A DNA stretch of 6,073 nucleotides, from assembly GCA_934096025.1 (NCBI GenBank), contig CAKOLP010000063.1, forward strand, positions 1 to 6,073, given 5' to 3'. The notes beneath the pieces were generated by a model. It made no database searches. It was given only the letters and a program-made list of their open reading frames with translations, and was not told where the DNA came from. The translations under genes were made by a program, and so were the position numbers. This DNA is from an uncultured Bacilli bacterium (lineage in GTDB: Bacteria; Bacillota_I; Bacilli_A; RF39; UBA660). How positions within the stretch are numbered: the stretch's first letter is position 1; the number at the start of each line of letters is the position of its first letter. Shown piece by piece: positions 5,440-6,073 of this stretch.

Positions 5440-5691
5440 ATGAATCAAATACAAGTAAATAGAGTGTATAAGCATTTTAAAGGTGATTATTATTTTGTGG
5501 AGGGGATTGCCAAAAATAGTGAAACTTTGGAAGATTATGTTGTATATCGGGGATTATATGATGATTGTAAGGCACTTTGGGTAAGACCTTATGATTTATT
5601 TGCATCTGAAGTAGATCATGAAAAGTATCCGAGTGTTAAACAGAAATATAAGTTTGAATTGCAAAACATAGAGAGTAAAAATGTTTTATAA
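5440..5691 (+). CDS. DUF1653 domain protein
   Basis: An 83-residue protein that is nearly all one DUF1653 domain: VYKHFKGDYYFVEGIAKNSET (9-29), VVYRGLY (34-40), LWVRPYDLF (46-54), and KYPSVKQKYKFEL (62-74). This is a small beta-rich family of unknown biochemical role. Some members are found next to or fused to nucleotide- or nucleic-acid-related enzymes, but I cannot assign an activity. The ATG at 5440 is chosen because GGAGGT (5430-5435) sits just before it. The open frame reaches back further, but that part overlaps the promoter and lacks family similarity. No signal peptide or membrane segment is visible, so it should be cytoplasmic. The last 11 bases overlap the start of the alkyltransferase gene in another frame, so the two are probably one transcript. 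Confidence 0.85.
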   Translation: MNQIQVNRVYKHFKGDYYFVEGIAKNSETLEDYVVYRGLYDDCKALWVRPYDLFASEVDHEKYPSVKQKYKFELQNIESKNVL

Positions 5692-6073
5692 AATGATTTA
5701 TGAAACCCCAGATTATTTAGATAATATTTTAATAACTTATGAAGATGATTTTTTGATTGAGTTGAGTTTTACAAAAGAAATATGCCCCAAGAATGATTCG
5801 CGAAAAGTTTTTGAAAGTACGATTGCCTGGTTAGATGCCTATTTTGCTGGAAATCCATTAGATTGGGTACCTAAATTTAAACTTAGTAATTGCAGAGCTT
5901 TTCAAAGGGAAGTAATGGATATTTTATTAAAAGTACCATTTGGAAAAACTATAAGTTATAAGGATATAGCTGATGAAATAGCAAAGAGGCGCAATATTTT
6001 AAAGATGTCTAGCTAGGCAGTAGGAGGGGCTTTATCAAAAAATCTATATGTATAATTATTCCTTGTCATAGAG
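5681..6073 (+). pseudogene. Methylated-DNA-[protein]-cysteine S-methyltransferase (Ogt/AGT), broken by a TAG and a frameshift; 3' end outside window
   Basis: This gene encodes an O6-alkylguanine-DNA alkyltransferase, which repairs O6-methylguanine by moving the alkyl group to its own cysteine. The N-terminal region (1-70) matches the variable Ogt domain. The conserved core begins FQREVMDILLKVPFGKTISYKDIADEI (74-100), the helix-turn-helix DNA-binding part. Codon 112 (6014-6016) is TAG in the phrase MSS-stop-AVGGALSKN; relatives have Gln there (AQAVGGA), one C-to-T change from CAG. Near 6044 one base is missing: adding a C restores NPICIIIPCHR, where the TGT at 6064-6066 is the active-site cysteine of PCHR; without it the frame meets TAA at 6053. 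As written, the product is 111 residues without the active site. A true pseudogene or sequence errors are both possible. The ATG at 5681 has only a weak ribosome binding site and overlaps the DUF1653 gene; the ATG at 5693 is an alternative. Confidence 0.85.

Noticed and set aside
3703..6016. Genome-wide reassignment of TAG to an amino acid, suggested by two in-frame ambers in conserved genes
   Set aside because: The two sites call for different residues (Tyr in der, Gln in the alkyltransferase). TAG at 4051 sits exactly where Der should end, and the other genes contain no internal TAG. The one-base deletion near 6044 cannot be explained by recoding. Suppression in this strain is not excluded.
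1..6073. CRISPR array, tRNA, rRNA, insertion sequence ends
   Set aside because: No regularly spaced repeat series with unique spacers, no cloverleaf or rRNA-like sequence, and no transposase or terminal inverted repeats were recognised.

Overview
The window comes from an AT-rich, low-GC Gram-positive bacterium. Most genes use A/T-ending codons (Leu TTA/TTG, Arg AGA). Strong Shine-Dalgarno sequences such as AAGGAGGT and GGAGG precede many starts, and the gene families (YsxC, Der with a Bacillus-like C-terminus, SleB-type hydrolase, SpoVIF-like protein, DUF1653) are typical of Bacillota. My inference is an uncultured, gut-type Bacilli/Mollicutes-like lineage, because the surface protein at the left edge resembles proteins I associate with such genomes. 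Nothing in the window names a species.

Layout. Bases 1-579 hold the 3' part of a surface-type protein whose last ~80 codons have a markedly different base composition. It ends at a repeat/hairpin region and a terminator (581-687), and converges on a small uncharacterised minus-strand gene (675-1031). Bases 1032-1107 form a divergent promoter region. It drives a secreted SleB-type cell wall hydrolase (1108-1695). Next comes a tight plus-strand cluster: the ribosome-assembly GTPase ysxC (1745-2332), a prepilin-like protein (2332-2742), the double-GTPase der (2752-4053) and a small SpoVIF-like gene (4098-4340). A bidirectional terminator separates that cluster from a minus-strand VanY-type D,D-carboxypeptidase (4362-5324). 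A second divergent promoter region (5325-5439) also drives a DUF1653 gene (5440-5691), whose end overlaps an O6-alkylguanine-DNA alkyltransferase gene (5681 to the window end).

How the genes relate. YsxC and Der are both GTPases of 50S subunit assembly and are likely co-transcribed, with the prepilin-like gene coupled between them. The SleB-like hydrolase and VanY both act on peptidoglycan. SpoVIF and SleB-type proteins hint at a sporulating ancestor.

The two most notable things are these. First, the 3' end of the left-edge gene looks like the variable region of a diversity-generating retroelement target: a C-terminal ...VRPV... domain, Tyr/Asn/Ser-rich positions, and a GC jump from about 33% to about 50% by hand count. 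The reverse transcriptase and template repeat would have to lie outside the window. Second, three reading-frame lesions fall in two conserved genes: an in-frame TAG in der at a usually aromatic position, and an in-frame TAG plus a one-base deletion in the alkyltransferase gene. der is normally essential, so sequence error, strain variation or amber suppression must be separated.
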